In this document: positions 24,163 through 34,000 of the stretch, one piece after another
How the letters are laid out: every line of letters begins with the position of its first letter
Position numbering within the stretch: position 1 is the first letter of the stretch
Notes under the pieces: model-generated
Told to the model about the DNA's origin: nothing
Database searches by the model: none
The model's input: only the letters and a program-made list of their open reading frames with translations
Assembly: GCA_050246115.1 (NCBI GenBank)
Contig: JBFWWP010000011.1
Span: 1-64,000, forward strand
Length of the DNA: 64,000 nt
Source: JBFWWP01 sp050246115
GTDB lineage: Bacteria > Planctomycetota > UBA8108 > UBA1146 > JAJFFE01
Direction: 5' to 3'
Position numbers and translations under genes: made by a program

Positions 24163-26982
24163 ATGGCCCCGAGAGCTCGCACAGCGGTGAAGACGAGAAC
24201 CAGCCCCGGCGTCGTGAGCGCCCTCGGGGGATGCGCAGGACTGCTCGTGGTCGCCCTCGCGGGCTGTACTGCGGGCGGCGTCGACCCGGCGGATCTGGAA
24301 CCAACGCCCACTGCGGAATCCTGCATGTCCTGCCACAACGGCGGCTATCACGACGACTACAGTGGCGGCGGTCTCGAGAACCCGCACCCGTTTCCGGGGG
24401 CTGCGACACTGAAGTGCACCGCATGCCACGGAGGAAACGGACACGGCGCGGGCATGGCCGGGAGCCACGTCCCACCTCCGCCCGAGATCGGCGATGAGCA
24501 GTTTCAAACCACCAACGCGCTCGCGTACTTCAACCGCCTCACGCTCGCGGGAGTCGACAAGTTCCCCGACTATGAGGTGAACGGCGTCACCTACTCGGCG
24601 CTCGACTACTTGCAGTTCGTGAACCCCGGCGACTTGCGCGTCACCATCGAGGGTCGGAGCTGCGGACAATGCCACATGTCGCACGTCGAGTGCGTGGCCA
24701 AGAGCCCGCTCGCCACCAGTGCCGGCATCCTGTCCGGCGCAATGTACGCCATCGGCGTGCCCAGCCAGGTGCCCGAGAGCGTGGGGTTGTTCCAAGACAC
24801 TGCGTCGGACCTCGCGTTCCGCGAGATCGAGGATCTCGACTTCATTCTGGATCCGGACGCGACGGGCGTGGTCGGGCGCATGTTCGAGTTCCCGGTCTTC
24901 AGCGTGCGCGGCGACAACTCCGCCGACGCGATCTTCAACAATCAAGCCTATCGCGCCGCGGACTTGGCCAATGACCGCAATGCGGACAACACCGTGGTCG
25001 CCGACTCGCCACTCGCGAACCTCTTTCACGAGCAAGTCGCGTTTACGTGCGGTGACTGCCATCTCGGGAGCGCGGGTGCCAACAATCGCTACGGCGACTA
25101 CCGGTCGTCTGGATGCACGTCCTGCCACATGCGCTACAGCTCGGATGGACGCAGCACCAGCAGCGATCCGAACATCCGCAAGCTCGAGCCCGCGGATCCC
25201 GACGACATCGATGCGCCCGAGCGGCCCCACGTTCGCCGTCACATGATCCAGAGCGTTGCCAAGACCTTGGCAACGGGTGAGACGATCCAGGGAATCGACG
25301 ACCACACGTGTGCGGGCTGCCACCAGGGTTCGAACCGTACGGTCATGCAGTACTGGGGAATTCGTCTCGACCAGAACCAAGACGTGCGCCGCGGCAACCA
25401 GTACCCGGCGAACCCGGTGACCCATCGGAACACTGCCCAGGATACGCGCCTCTTCGATCCTGCCGTCGGCAACCGTACCTTCAACGGGCGTAACGCCAAC
25501 CAGTACCTTTTGCGCGAGGACTACGACGGCGACGGCCGCGATGACACGCCGCCCGACGTCCACTACGAGGCTGGGCTGGGCTGCATCGATTGCCATGGCA
25601 GCCACGACATCCACGGCGGAGTCGTGGGGCTTCCGGGCGCTTCGCCGCTCGTGAGTCGGCAAGAGCAAGCCGTGGCGATTCGTTGCGAGAGCTGCCATGG
25701 TACCGTCGACGCCTACGCCGCAACCGCCCCGGCCACCACCTACGCCGGGACCACCGCGGACTGCGCGCAAGACTCCGAGGGCAACGCCCTACGCCACGTC
25801 GTTCGCGAGGCCGACGGCAACTACTACCTCACCAGTCGTCTGACCGGCGAGCGCCACTATGTATCGCAGACGCGTGACGTCGTGGTCGACAACGGTAAGC
25901 TCGATCCGTTCACGCAGGAGCCGGTCTTCAACATCAAAGCCTCTTACGCCATGGGGCGCGCCGATGGCGACCCGAGCACCGGACTGGGTCCGCAGCAGGT
26001 GGGCGGGGTAAGCGCGGGCTTCAGTCACAGTGACAACATGAGCTGCGTGTCTTGCCACGCCTCGTGGACGAACAGCTGCATCGGTTGTCACCTCGGCGGC
26101 GAGTACAACAATGGCAACAACTTCAGCAACATTACCGGCGAGCGGATCGTTTTCCGCCAAGCGAACGCAGACTTCGTCTACCAGTCGCCGGTGCCGTTCC
26201 AGCTCGGCATCGATGTCCACAACAAGATCGCGCCCATTGCTCCCAATACGGAAGTGTTCTTCAAGTATCGCGACCTGAACGGCGACTTCTCACAGATCTT
26301 CTCGTTCTCCGACCGCAATGCTCGCGGTGCGAACCCTGCCGAGGCCGCGCACCCGGCGCTCTCCCACAACTCCATGATGCCGCACTCGATTCGAGGCCGC
26401 GTGACCGACGACGACGAGGGACCGCGCTATTGCGTGGCGTGTCACTTGACGACCGAGGCCCTCATCGACCACGGCGCGGGCTACGACACGTTCCGCACCG
26501 CGATCTCCACGGGGAACTTCGCAGCGCTCGACTTCAACACGCTTCGCGACCACATTGGCAAGAACCCCGGCAACCAGTTGAACTCGCCGTACTGGGTGCA
26601 CATGGTGGCCGGGCTCGGGTCGGGTATGTTCCTGTTCGACGAGAACGGCTGCCCGGTCAATCCGCTCGACGACAACGAGGATCGTTTCGGCTGCGACGGC
26701 GTGGCGCCGGCCAGTAACTTCGATCCCGTGCGGGTCTTCCTCGACCTCGATCGTATCGTCGACGAGACCGGCCGCTCCGCCGGCTCGAGCAACCACTCGC
26801 TGTTGGCGCCCGGGGTGGGTCCGAATCTGCGCGACGGCTCGACCAACCCGAACATGGCGGGCCCGCTGGGCGCGACCCTGCTCGAGAAGCTCGCCCACCC
26901 CCTGAACGGGATCATCCTGGATTCGTGGATCGATGCCGACGGCGACTCACAAGGCAGTGCGTCGATCTACCTCGGGCTCTAG
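24163..26982 (+). CDS. Eleven-heme outer-surface lipoprotein cytochrome
   Basis: A 939-residue lipoprotein: signal peptide with lipobox ALAGC at about residues 31-35, then 11 CxxCH motifs (CMSCH, CTACH, CGQCH, CGDCH, CTSCH, CAGCH, CIDCH, CESCH, CVSCH, CIGCH, CVACH). They are spread unevenly through long heme-free stretches, quite unlike the tightly packed modules of the two preceding cytochromes. Calcium-type loops (DYDGDGRDD, DADGDSQG) are present. Size, lipidation and gene order suggest the terminal, cell-surface cytochrome of the conduit, the position held by MtrC/OmcA or OmcB in known systems. I do not recognise the family. ATG at 24163 is preferred over 24136 because AGAGG precedes it. 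Confidence 0.82.
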   Translation: MAPRARTAVKTRTSPGVVSALGGCAGLLVVALAGCTAGGVDPADLEPTPTAESCMSCHNGGYHDDYSGGGLENPHPFPGAATLKCTACHGGNGHGAGMAGSHVPPPPEIGDEQFQTTNALAYFNRLTLAGVDKFPDYEVNGVTYSALDYLQFVNPGDLRVTIEGRSCGQCHMSHVECVAKSPLATSAGILSGAMYAIGVPSQVPESVGLFQDTASDLAFREIEDLDFILDPDATGVVGRMFEFPVFSVRGDNSADAIFNNQAYRAADLANDRNADNTVVADSPLANLFHEQVAFTCGDCHLGSAGANNRYGDYRSSGCTSCHMRYSSDGRSTSSDPNIRKLEPADPDDIDAPERPHVRRHMIQSVAKTLATGETIQGIDDHTCAGCHQGSNRTVMQYWGIRLDQNQDVRRGNQYPANPVTHRNTAQDTRLFDPAVGNRTFNGRNANQYLLREDYDGDGRDDTPPDVHYEAGLGCIDCHGSHDIHGGVVGLPGASPLVSRQEQAVAIRCESCHGTVDAYAATAPATTYAGTTADCAQDSEGNALRHVVREADGNYYLTSRLTGERHYVSQTRDVVVDNGKLDPFTQEPVFNIKASYAMGRADGDPSTGLGPQQVGGVSAGFSHSDNMSCVSCHASWTNSCIGCHLGGEYNNGNNFSNITGERIVFRQANADFVYQSPVPFQLGIDVHNKIAPIAPNTEVFFKYRDLNGDFSQIFSFSDRNARGANPAEAAHPALSHNSMMPHSIRGRVTDDDEGPRYCVACHLTTEALIDHGAGYDTFRTAISTGNFAALDFNTLRDHIGKNPGNQLNSPYWVHMVAGLGSGMFLFDENGCPVNPLDDNEDRFGCDGVAPASNFDPVRVFLDLDRIVDETGRSAGSSNHSLLAPGVGPNLRDGSTNPNMAGPLGATLLEKLAHPLNGIILDSWIDADGDSQGSASIYLGL

Positions 26983-27003
26983 AAACTCGAGGATGATCCA
27001 GCC

Positions 27004-27040
27004 GCCCCGAATCGAGCGCATGCCGCGCTTGCTTCGGGGC
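27004..27040. repeat. Palindromic intergenic repeat, family 1 copy a
   Basis: Outer arms GCCCCGAA and TTCGGGGC with inner GCGC/GCGC around the centre at 27022. The 18-base core AGCGCATGCCGCGCTTGC is identical to the core of the palindrome at 57653-57689. It lies 21 bases after the multiheme operon and may end its transcript. Confidence 0.6.
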
Positions 27041-27053
27041 AGCTCGCTGACTG

Positions 27054-27236
27054 AGGAGTCGCCCAAGAATAACTTCACCCTCTTGCTCGTCGCTTCGGGC
27101 CATCTTCGACCGATCCGAAAACCTCGAAATCCTCACCGGAACTAAGGCTACGCCTCCGGTTCAGAGCTTTCCGGATCGGCCGAATCTGACCCAAATCGAC
27201 GGCAAGATGTCGACGTTGTCCTTGGGCGACTCCTTA
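27054..27236 (-). repeat. Inverted-repeat element supplying a stop codon, copy a
   Basis: Ends are GGAGTCGCCCAAGAA at 27054-27070 and its near-complement around 27218-27233, about 150 bases apart. On the minus strand the element starts with the TAA that ends the dockerin/NHL gene, and its first about 34 bases match the compact copy at 45029-45090. The interior is longer here and contains further short hairpins (around 27110-27175). Likely a transcript end; the expanded interior suggests an insertion or a non-minimal version of the element. Confidence 0.6.
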
Positions 27237-30200
27237 GAGGCACGGTACCGTGTCGGGCGTCGGGTCAGGCCCTCTCGAGGGGAGGATCGGAGACCCTGGT
27301 GCCGGGCCGCCCGCGAACATGAACCCGAGCAGGCCGACACCGTCGGAGAGGTTCACGCTGCCGTTGTCGTCGAAGTCGTAGGCATCGACGCAGCTGCGGA
27401 ACGGGAAGCCTTCGAACAGCGCCGACAGGAGGCGGATGGCATCGCCCACGTCGTACACCTGGTTGCCATCGGTGTCGCCGCGACCGAAGAAGGCCGACCC
27501 GAGCTGGTAGACCTGGCTCGTGGTCAGCCCAATGACGGCGAGCGAATCGGCGCGCAGCGTGAAACCTCCGAAGGCGTTCTCCCCCGACACGCCGCTGAGC
27601 GGGATCGCGGGTCCCACCACTTGTGCCACGCCGCCGGCAATGGCAATGACGGTCAGCTCGAAACCGCCGTTGGGGGACGGGCTGGTCACCCACACGCGCC
27701 CGCCGTTCTCGTCGAAGCCGGCGAAGTCGGTCAGATAGACGCCGTTGAGCGCATAGCCGGTCAGCGGGTGTTGTGCGCTTGCGTTCGGCAGGACGTCCAC
27801 CGACTCGAACCCGGTCTTCCCGGTGGTCAGTCCACCTCCGAATCCGCCCGAAGTGCGGAACGCGAAGAGCTCACAGTTCTGGGTTCCCGTTGCCATGTAG
27901 ACGTCGCTCGAGCGCTTGTAGGAGAGCGTGGTCACGCCTCCTCGAATCGCAGTCCGAGGAACCCCGAGACGTACTCCACCGCCGCCGGCGGTTCGGAAGA
28001 GCTGAATGGGCGGGCCGAGTGGCGTGCCGTCGAGTGCGATCTCGACGACGGTTGCAATCTGCTGCGGGTCTCCGTTCGAGCCGGCGCCCAACAGGAGCGA
28101 ACCCAAGCCACCGTTGCCGTCGGGATTGAAGGCAATGCCGGTGGTCGGAGCCAGACCCTGGAGTGGGCTGTCGATGACGACCAGCACCATGAAGTTGGCG
28201 TCCGTACCATAGACCTTGCCATTCGCTGGATCCGTCAAGTAGTACGCTGGGTCGCCGCTGCCCGCACCGACGCGGGTCGTGATATCGAACACGTTCACCA
28301 CGACATCGCCCACCTCGAGCGCGAACACGTTCTGGAGCTGCCCGCCCCCGATGACCACGCTGCACACGGCCGGCTGGGCCGTGCTGGCTCCACTCGATCC
28401 CCGCACGTCGTACTCGTAGACCCCCTCTGGCAGGCCCGCGGGTTCGCTGTATTGCATGGCCGTTCCCGGCAACGTGGCTTGGAGGATGCCGTTGCGGCGG
28501 ACCTCGATCGTGTCGACGGCTGTCCCCGGGAGTTGCCAGGTCAGCGTCACATCGAAGATCACCGCGGTGCACGTCAGCTCGAGGAGCGGGGCGACGAAAT
28601 CGGGCTGTTGGCTCGGGTCGTTGCTTGCGTCGAACGGACTGCTGAGCTGATCGATCTCCAGGGAGTTCGAAGCGCCATCCGCGTCGAAGTCGAGTCCAGG
28701 GAGGAGGACGTTCGCCAGTGTGATCCCGGTGGCGTCACCGCGAAAACGCGCCGCGCTGGGCAAGACGACCGTCTGCTGGAGTTGACCGTTCGGATCGAGA
28801 CGTCGGCTGGTGCCGGCCGAGGCGTCGCCCACCCACACGTTGCCGCGTCCGTCGATCGCGATGCCAGACAAGGTGCCACCCAGTGCGAAGGTCGAGAGTT
28901 GACCCCCTGCGAGCAAGCGGTGGACGGCACCGGTGCCGGCCGCCAAGACCCACGCTTCGGTGGCGCCCCGGATCGCCAGGCGGGACGGCAGTGACCCGGC
29001 GGGCAGGTCGAAGGTCTCGATCAGCGACAGGTCACTCGCGCGACGCTGAACCGAGTTCAGGCCCCGCAGGACGGTCCAGACGAAACCGGCGCGGTCGACG
29101 GCGATCTCGGTCGGATCGGCGCCGTCGGGTAGGGTCACCGAGGTGATGACGCCGCCAGACTCATCGCGTTTCTCCAGTCGCCCGGGAGTCGCGGTCACCA
29201 CGTAGAGGTTGCCCAATGCGTCGACAGCGAGGCCGCGCGGCTCACCCTCCGTCGGCAACGCGCCGCCTTGCGTTCCGCCCACCCCGAGCAGCACTACGCC
29301 GTCCGCGCGCACCCGGGTCAGGGTTCGCGGCGTGCCGTTGGCCACCCAAGCCGAGCCGCCAGCGTCGACGACGATGATCTGCGGGTCGTCACCCACCGCG
29401 AGCACGTCGACGAGCGTACCCAGGTTGGAGTAGCGGACGAGGCTGTCGGTCGCCTCGAACACGACCCAAACCACGCCGGTCGGTCCCACGGCTACCGCCA
29501 CCGGCATGCTCTGCATGGCGGTATCCAGCATGCCCACGGCTAGGCCATCGGGGTTGAGCACGACCACCTCGTCGCTGTCGGGTAGGGGCAACCACAGTCG
29601 ATCGGCGATGGTCCCCGATGGGGTGTCGGGTCGTAGGCAGAGGTCTTGCACTTGGATCGAAGCGCCTCGAGGCACGTCGATCGCAGCGGACAGCGGACAC
29701 GCACCGACTTCGGTTCCCAGCGGCAGTGACGTCGTATCGAGACTCACCGAACATGGACCCGCCGGTACACCCGAGAACGAGTACTGCCCGAGCGCGTCGC
29801 TCAGCGCCAGCGAGGTGAAGTCATCCGGGGTGTCGAAGATCCCATCCAGTCCTGGGCAGCGCAGTTCGATGCCGACTCCAGTGATTCCGGACTCGTCGTT
29901 GTCGAAGGAGCCGTCGCCATCGAGATCGAGGAAGACACGGCCAGCGACATCGCCCGTGGCGGGGAACACCACCAGTCCAGCGCCGACCCACACCAGCGAC
30001 GCCGGCGGGTTGCCGGTGGCGCAGCAATCGGCGGAGAGAATCTGCACGGACAGTTGATCCGCGCCGGCGGGGATGGTCACCGGGATGGTCAAGTGGTCCC
30101 ATTGGCGGCCATCGAAGCTCGTGAGCAGGTCGTTGAAATCCGTGGTGATGCCGCCGCTGATGACGCGAATGATCGACGGCCGGTGCACGCCCGCGGGGTC

Positions 30201-30869
30201 GACGCTGCCCGCGAGGATCGTCAGCTCGCCCGATCGCGCCGACGCGACCGGCAGTAGCTTCAGGTTCTGGGGTACCGTGGTATCGAGCGGCGGGGCGAAC
30301 GTCTCGAACGCCAGGTCCTGTCCGTCCCGAACTTCAATCGAACTCGCAGTCCCGCCTTCGTCGATGACGACCACGACCGAAGCACCGTTGTTCGCGGTCG
30401 CGAAGCTCGCGCCGGCGACCGTCACGGAGTTGCTGCCGGCGGCGATGAGGCCGAGGGCCGTGATGTCGGCCCGGTAGCTGTAGCTGTGCGCTCCGCTGAA
30501 GAACAGAGTCGGGCCTCCGATGAGACTGCCGACGACCGTCGTCGATCCGTTCACGAGCAGTGAGTTACCCGGGGTGCCGACCATCGCCGGGTCGAAGCCG
30601 TTCCAATACAACAACACCTGTCGCACGGTGGCGCCAGCGGGGACGTCCACGCTGATGCTGCCCGGTTGAACGAACAGTCCCGTGCCACCGCCTACGATGC
30701 GCGTGCCCGGGGCCAGCGTGATCCCGGGTGGGCCGAGAGTCTCTGTGCCTTCTCCGTGAACGGGCGCGAGGCTCAACACGGTGGCGAGCACGGCGGCCAC
30801 GAAGCCGCGGTTGCGAATCCGGCCCCAAAGGGCGCTCGACAGTGAATCGGTAGCGTGCGGGCCGCGCAT
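27234..30869 (-). CDS. Large secreted protein with SdrD-like, NHL propeller and dockerin-like domains
   Basis: A 1211-residue exported protein with a signal peptide (FVAAVLATVLSLAPVHG). An N-terminal beta domain follows (VRQVLLYWNGFDPAMVG), then an SdrD B-like segment (GRVFLDLDGDGSFDNDESGI) and a run of NHL/streptogramin-lyase-type propeller repeats (DRLWLPLPDSDEVVVLNPDG, GNLYVVTATPGRLEKRD, GNVWVGDASAGTSRRLD). A second beta-rich half leads to two dockerin-like EF-hand repeats at the C-terminus (GDTDGNQVYDVGDAIRLLSA, DFDDNGSVNLSDGVGLLG). It is probably a surface or matrix protein; no catalytic residues were identified. ATG at 30869 has AGGAGA seven bases upstream. The stop codon TAA is the first triplet of an inverted-repeat element. 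Confidence 0.8.
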   Translation of the reverse strand: MRGPHATDSLSSALWGRIRNRGFVAAVLATVLSLAPVHGEGTETLGPPGITLAPGTRIVGGGTGLFVQPGSISVDVPAGATVRQVLLYWNGFDPAMVGTPGNSLLVNGSTTVVGSLIGGPTLFFSGAHSYSYRADITALGLIAAGSNSVTVAGASFATANNGASVVVVIDEGGTASSIEVRDGQDLAFETFAPPLDTTVPQNLKLLPVASARSGELTILAGSVDPAGVHRPSIIRVISGGITTDFNDLLTSFDGRQWDHLTIPVTIPAGADQLSVQILSADCCATGNPPASLVWVGAGLVVFPATGDVAGRVFLDLDGDGSFDNDESGITGVGIELRCPGLDGIFDTPDDFTSLALSDALGQYSFSGVPAGPCSVSLDTTSLPLGTEVGACPLSAAIDVPRGASIQVQDLCLRPDTPSGTIADRLWLPLPDSDEVVVLNPDGLAVGMLDTAMQSMPVAVAVGPTGVVWVVFEATDSLVRYSNLGTLVDVLAVGDDPQIIVVDAGGSAWVANGTPRTLTRVRADGVVLLGVGGTQGGALPTEGEPRGLAVDALGNLYVVTATPGRLEKRDESGGVITSVTLPDGADPTEIAVDRAGFVWTVLRGLNSVQRRASDLSLIETFDLPAGSLPSRLAIRGATEAWVLAAGTGAVHRLLAGGQLSTFALGGTLSGIAIDGRGNVWVGDASAGTSRRLDPNGQLQQTVVLPSAARFRGDATGITLANVLLPGLDFDADGASNSLEIDQLSSPFDASNDPSQQPDFVAPLLELTCTAVIFDVTLTWQLPGTAVDTIEVRRNGILQATLPGTAMQYSEPAGLPEGVYEYDVRGSSGASTAQPAVCSVVIGGGQLQNVFALEVGDVVVNVFDITTRVGAGSGDPAYYLTDPANGKVYGTDANFMVLVVIDSPLQGLAPTTGIAFNPDGNGGLGSLLLGAGSNGDPQQIATVVEIALDGTPLGPPIQLFRTAGGGGVRLGVPRTAIRGGVTTLSYKRSSDVYMATGTQNCELFAFRTSGGFGGGLTTGKTGFESVDVLPNASAQHPLTGYALNGVYLTDFAGFDENGGRVWVTSPSPNGGFELTVIAIAGGVAQVVGPAIPLSGVSGENAFGGFTLRADSLAVIGLTTSQVYQLGSAFFGRGDTDGNQVYDVGDAIRLLSALFEGFPFRSCVDAYDFDDNGSVNLSDGVGLLGFMFAGGPAPGSPILPSRGPDPTPDTVPCL

Positions 30870-31076
30870 GGCGTTTCTCTCCTGATGGTCTGAACTGGGC
30901 GTTGGGGGTGAAGGCGTCTCGCCTTCGGGCCGGGCTGAGCTTCCGGGGCGCCGCGTCCACGACGGAGGCACCGCAGCGGACACGATCGGCCCCGATCATA
31001 AGGGTTGAATGGTGCAGACCGAGCGGAAATCCGGTAGTTCGCTGGCCCCGCGAGTTCGGCCGCCGGGCCTCGGTCG

Positions 31077-34000
31077 TCACTCCGCGGGGTGGTTCAGGAA
31101 CGCGGATACCCCTTTCAGGGCCCGCCCCTGTCCCTCTTCCAGAAGCGCTTCCCAACGGAGCGGCTCGAGCGACGCGCGTACCCGAGCCTGCCAGTCCGGG
31201 TGCTGAGCCTCGTTCAGTGCTTCGGCAGTGGCGGTTTCGCCCTGCCGGTCCCGGGCCCAGCCGATCAAGCGCGCGGAGTCCTCGAAGCGGCCTTGTTGGG
31301 CGGCGAAGCGGGCCGTGGTCATGGCCAGTTGCGTCGCGAACGTGGCCGACTCCAAGCGCTCCGGCGCTTGTTTCCACACCTCGTTCAGAAGTCCGCGTGC
31401 GGTCCGCAGATCGTCCGCGTCGAGCGCGACGTCGCTGAGGCTGAGCAGGCTGAGGAGGACGCCCTGCTGATCTCCGAGCTCCAGGCGCACATCGAGGCTT
31501 TCACGCAGCCAGCGGTCGGCGACCGGCAGATCTCCTTGTCTTTGCGCAACCAGTCCCAGATTGTGCAGAATGTTACGTTCGGTTCGGCGGTTCCCCATCG
31601 AGCGGCTCAAGGCGAGGGCTTCGTCGTAGTACGCCGCGGCCGCCGCGAGGTTGCCGCGTCCGAACTCGATGCTGCCGAGACTGTTGAGACACACGGTCAC
31701 GGCCTGTTGATCGCCGACTTCGCGGAGCGCTCGGAGCGCTTCGTCGTAGAAGCCGGCGGCGGCCTCGTGATCCTGTTGTTCGAGCGCGACCAGCCCAAGG
31801 TTGCTGAGGGCTACGGCGACTCCCTTCGAGTCACCGAGGCGGCGCCGTAGCTCGAGGCTCCGCTCGAAAAGGCCGCGGGCCGAAAGCAACTCTCCGCGCT
31901 TGCGCTCGACGATGGCGAGATCGTTCAGCGCCGCGGCGATCCCGTCTTCGTTGGCGAGTTGCTCGTGGATGGCGAGCCCCGCCTGCACGCGCTTCTGCGC
32001 GGTATCGTAGTCCCCTTGGCACGCGGCCAAGTTTCCTGCCCAGCACAGCCCGCGCCCGCGGATGCTATCGGCGGCCTGGTAAGCGGGGTGTTCCAGTAGA
32101 TCCTCGAGCAGGCTCCGCCCTTCTCGCCAATGACCGCGCACGATCCAGAACATCGCGAGGTGATTCGCCATCTGCATGGCCGTCGTCAGCTGGTCGCCCG
32201 ATCGGACGCAGCGTTCGATGGCAGAGCGCAGGTTGTCGTACTCGCCTTCGAGCGTGCCGAACCACTCTCCCTGTCGGGGTCCCCGGAGTTCTTGGTGCGC
32301 GCGTTCCGCGAGCCCACTGAAGTAGTCGCGGTGGCGTTGCCATTGCTCCGGGATCTCGCCCGCGTCCTGACTGCGAAGCCGTGCGAACTCGCGGATCGAC
32401 TCGAGCAGGCGGTAGCGCATGCACTCGCCGCCCGCCGATCGAACCGGGTTCGCCTCGACCAACGAGCGCTCGATGAGGCTCGACAACAAGTCGAGCACTT
32501 GCCAGTCCTCGAGCGGACTACTCGCGCAGACTTGCTCCGCGGCTTCCAGCGACCAGCCGCCCGCGAAGACCGAGAGTCGACGCAGGAGCAACTGCTCATC
32601 CGAGTCCAGATGGTCGTAGCTCCAGGCGATGGTGGCCTCGAGGGTTTGCTGATGGGGCAAGGCGTTCCGATTGCCCCCGCGAAGTAGCCGGAAGCGGTCG
32701 ACGAGACGACGCTCGAGATCCGCGAGCGTGAGCACCCCGACCCGCGCGGCGGCGAGTTCGAGGGCGAGGGGGATCCCATCCAGCCGCCGGCAGATCTCGG
32801 CGACCGACGTGGCGTTCTCGGCAGAGAGCTCGAGGCCGGGTCGGACCGCGCGCGCACGCTCCAGGAAGAGGGTTACCGCTTCGCTGGCCGCGAGTTCGGA
32901 CAGCGACGCCGAACTGCGCAGGGGGGGCAACGTGAGCGGGGCCACGGGTTGGACGCCCTCGCCCGTCACCCCGAGTCGCACGCGACTGCTCGCCAGGACG
33001 CGGAGCTTGGGGCTCTCTCGCAAGAGACGCGGTAGGAGCGAGGCGACGCCGTCCAAGACCGGCTCGCACGAATCGAGCAACAACAGCACCGATCGGTGGG
33101 CCAGGTGGGTGGCGAGGCTGTCGACCAAGGCGCGTCCGGGCTCCTCCTGGACACCCAAAGTCGTGGCCACGGCCCCGACGACGCGGTCCGGCTCGGTCAG
33201 CGGGGCGAGCTCTACCCAGTAGACTCCGTCCGGGAATCGGTCCGCCAATCGCGTTGCCACTTCGATCGCGAGGCGCGTCTTCCCTGAGCCACCGGTGCCC
33301 GTCAGGGTCACGAGCGGAGTATCCATCACGCGCCGGCCGACGGCGGTCAGAAGGGCGTTTCGTCCGACGAAGCTCGAGGCCTGGGACGGCAGGTTCCCCG
33401 GCGCCTTTGCGCGCTGTTTCAGCGCTGGCGTGTCGGTGAGGAGGGACAGCACCTCCTCGAGGATACGCCGCGCCTCCCCCATCGATGCGAGACGCTGATC
33501 GGGCTCTGGCGTCAGGCACCGCTGCAGCAACTCACGCACCCGCTGCGGGGTCTGGGAAGGCAGTCGGTCCCAGTCGATCGAGGCGAGTTCCGCCGCTCGT
33601 CGAAAGGTCGCCAGATCGTCACCGACGAAGGCCGGGCGCCCGGTCAAGCACTCGTAGAGCACGCACCCGAAGGCCCAAACGTCCACGCGTTCATCGCTGT
33701 AGGAGTCGACGTACTGCTCGGGACTCATGTAGCCGGGGGTGCCTGCGAGCCCCGGGGTCTCGGTGACCGCGAGGCGGCGCGCACACTCGCTGCGCGCCGC
33801 CGCGATCCCAAAGTCGAGGATCTTGATCTGACCATCCTCGGCGATCGCCAGGTTCGCTGGCTTCAGGTCTCGATGCACCACGCCTCGGCGGTGGGCCGCC
33901 TGCAGAGCGCGCGCGATCTGGCGGCCGATTCCCAGTGCCTCGGTCAGTTCCAGGGGTTGCGCCCGGAGGCGCGCCGCGAGGTTGATCCCCTCCACGAATT

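Noticed and set aside
27207..28994. Long plus-strand open frame opposite the dockerin/NHL gene
   Set aside because: Its translation is Arg/Glu/His-rich with no domain, while the minus strand encodes clear propeller and EF-hand repeats; it is a high-GC antisense shadow.
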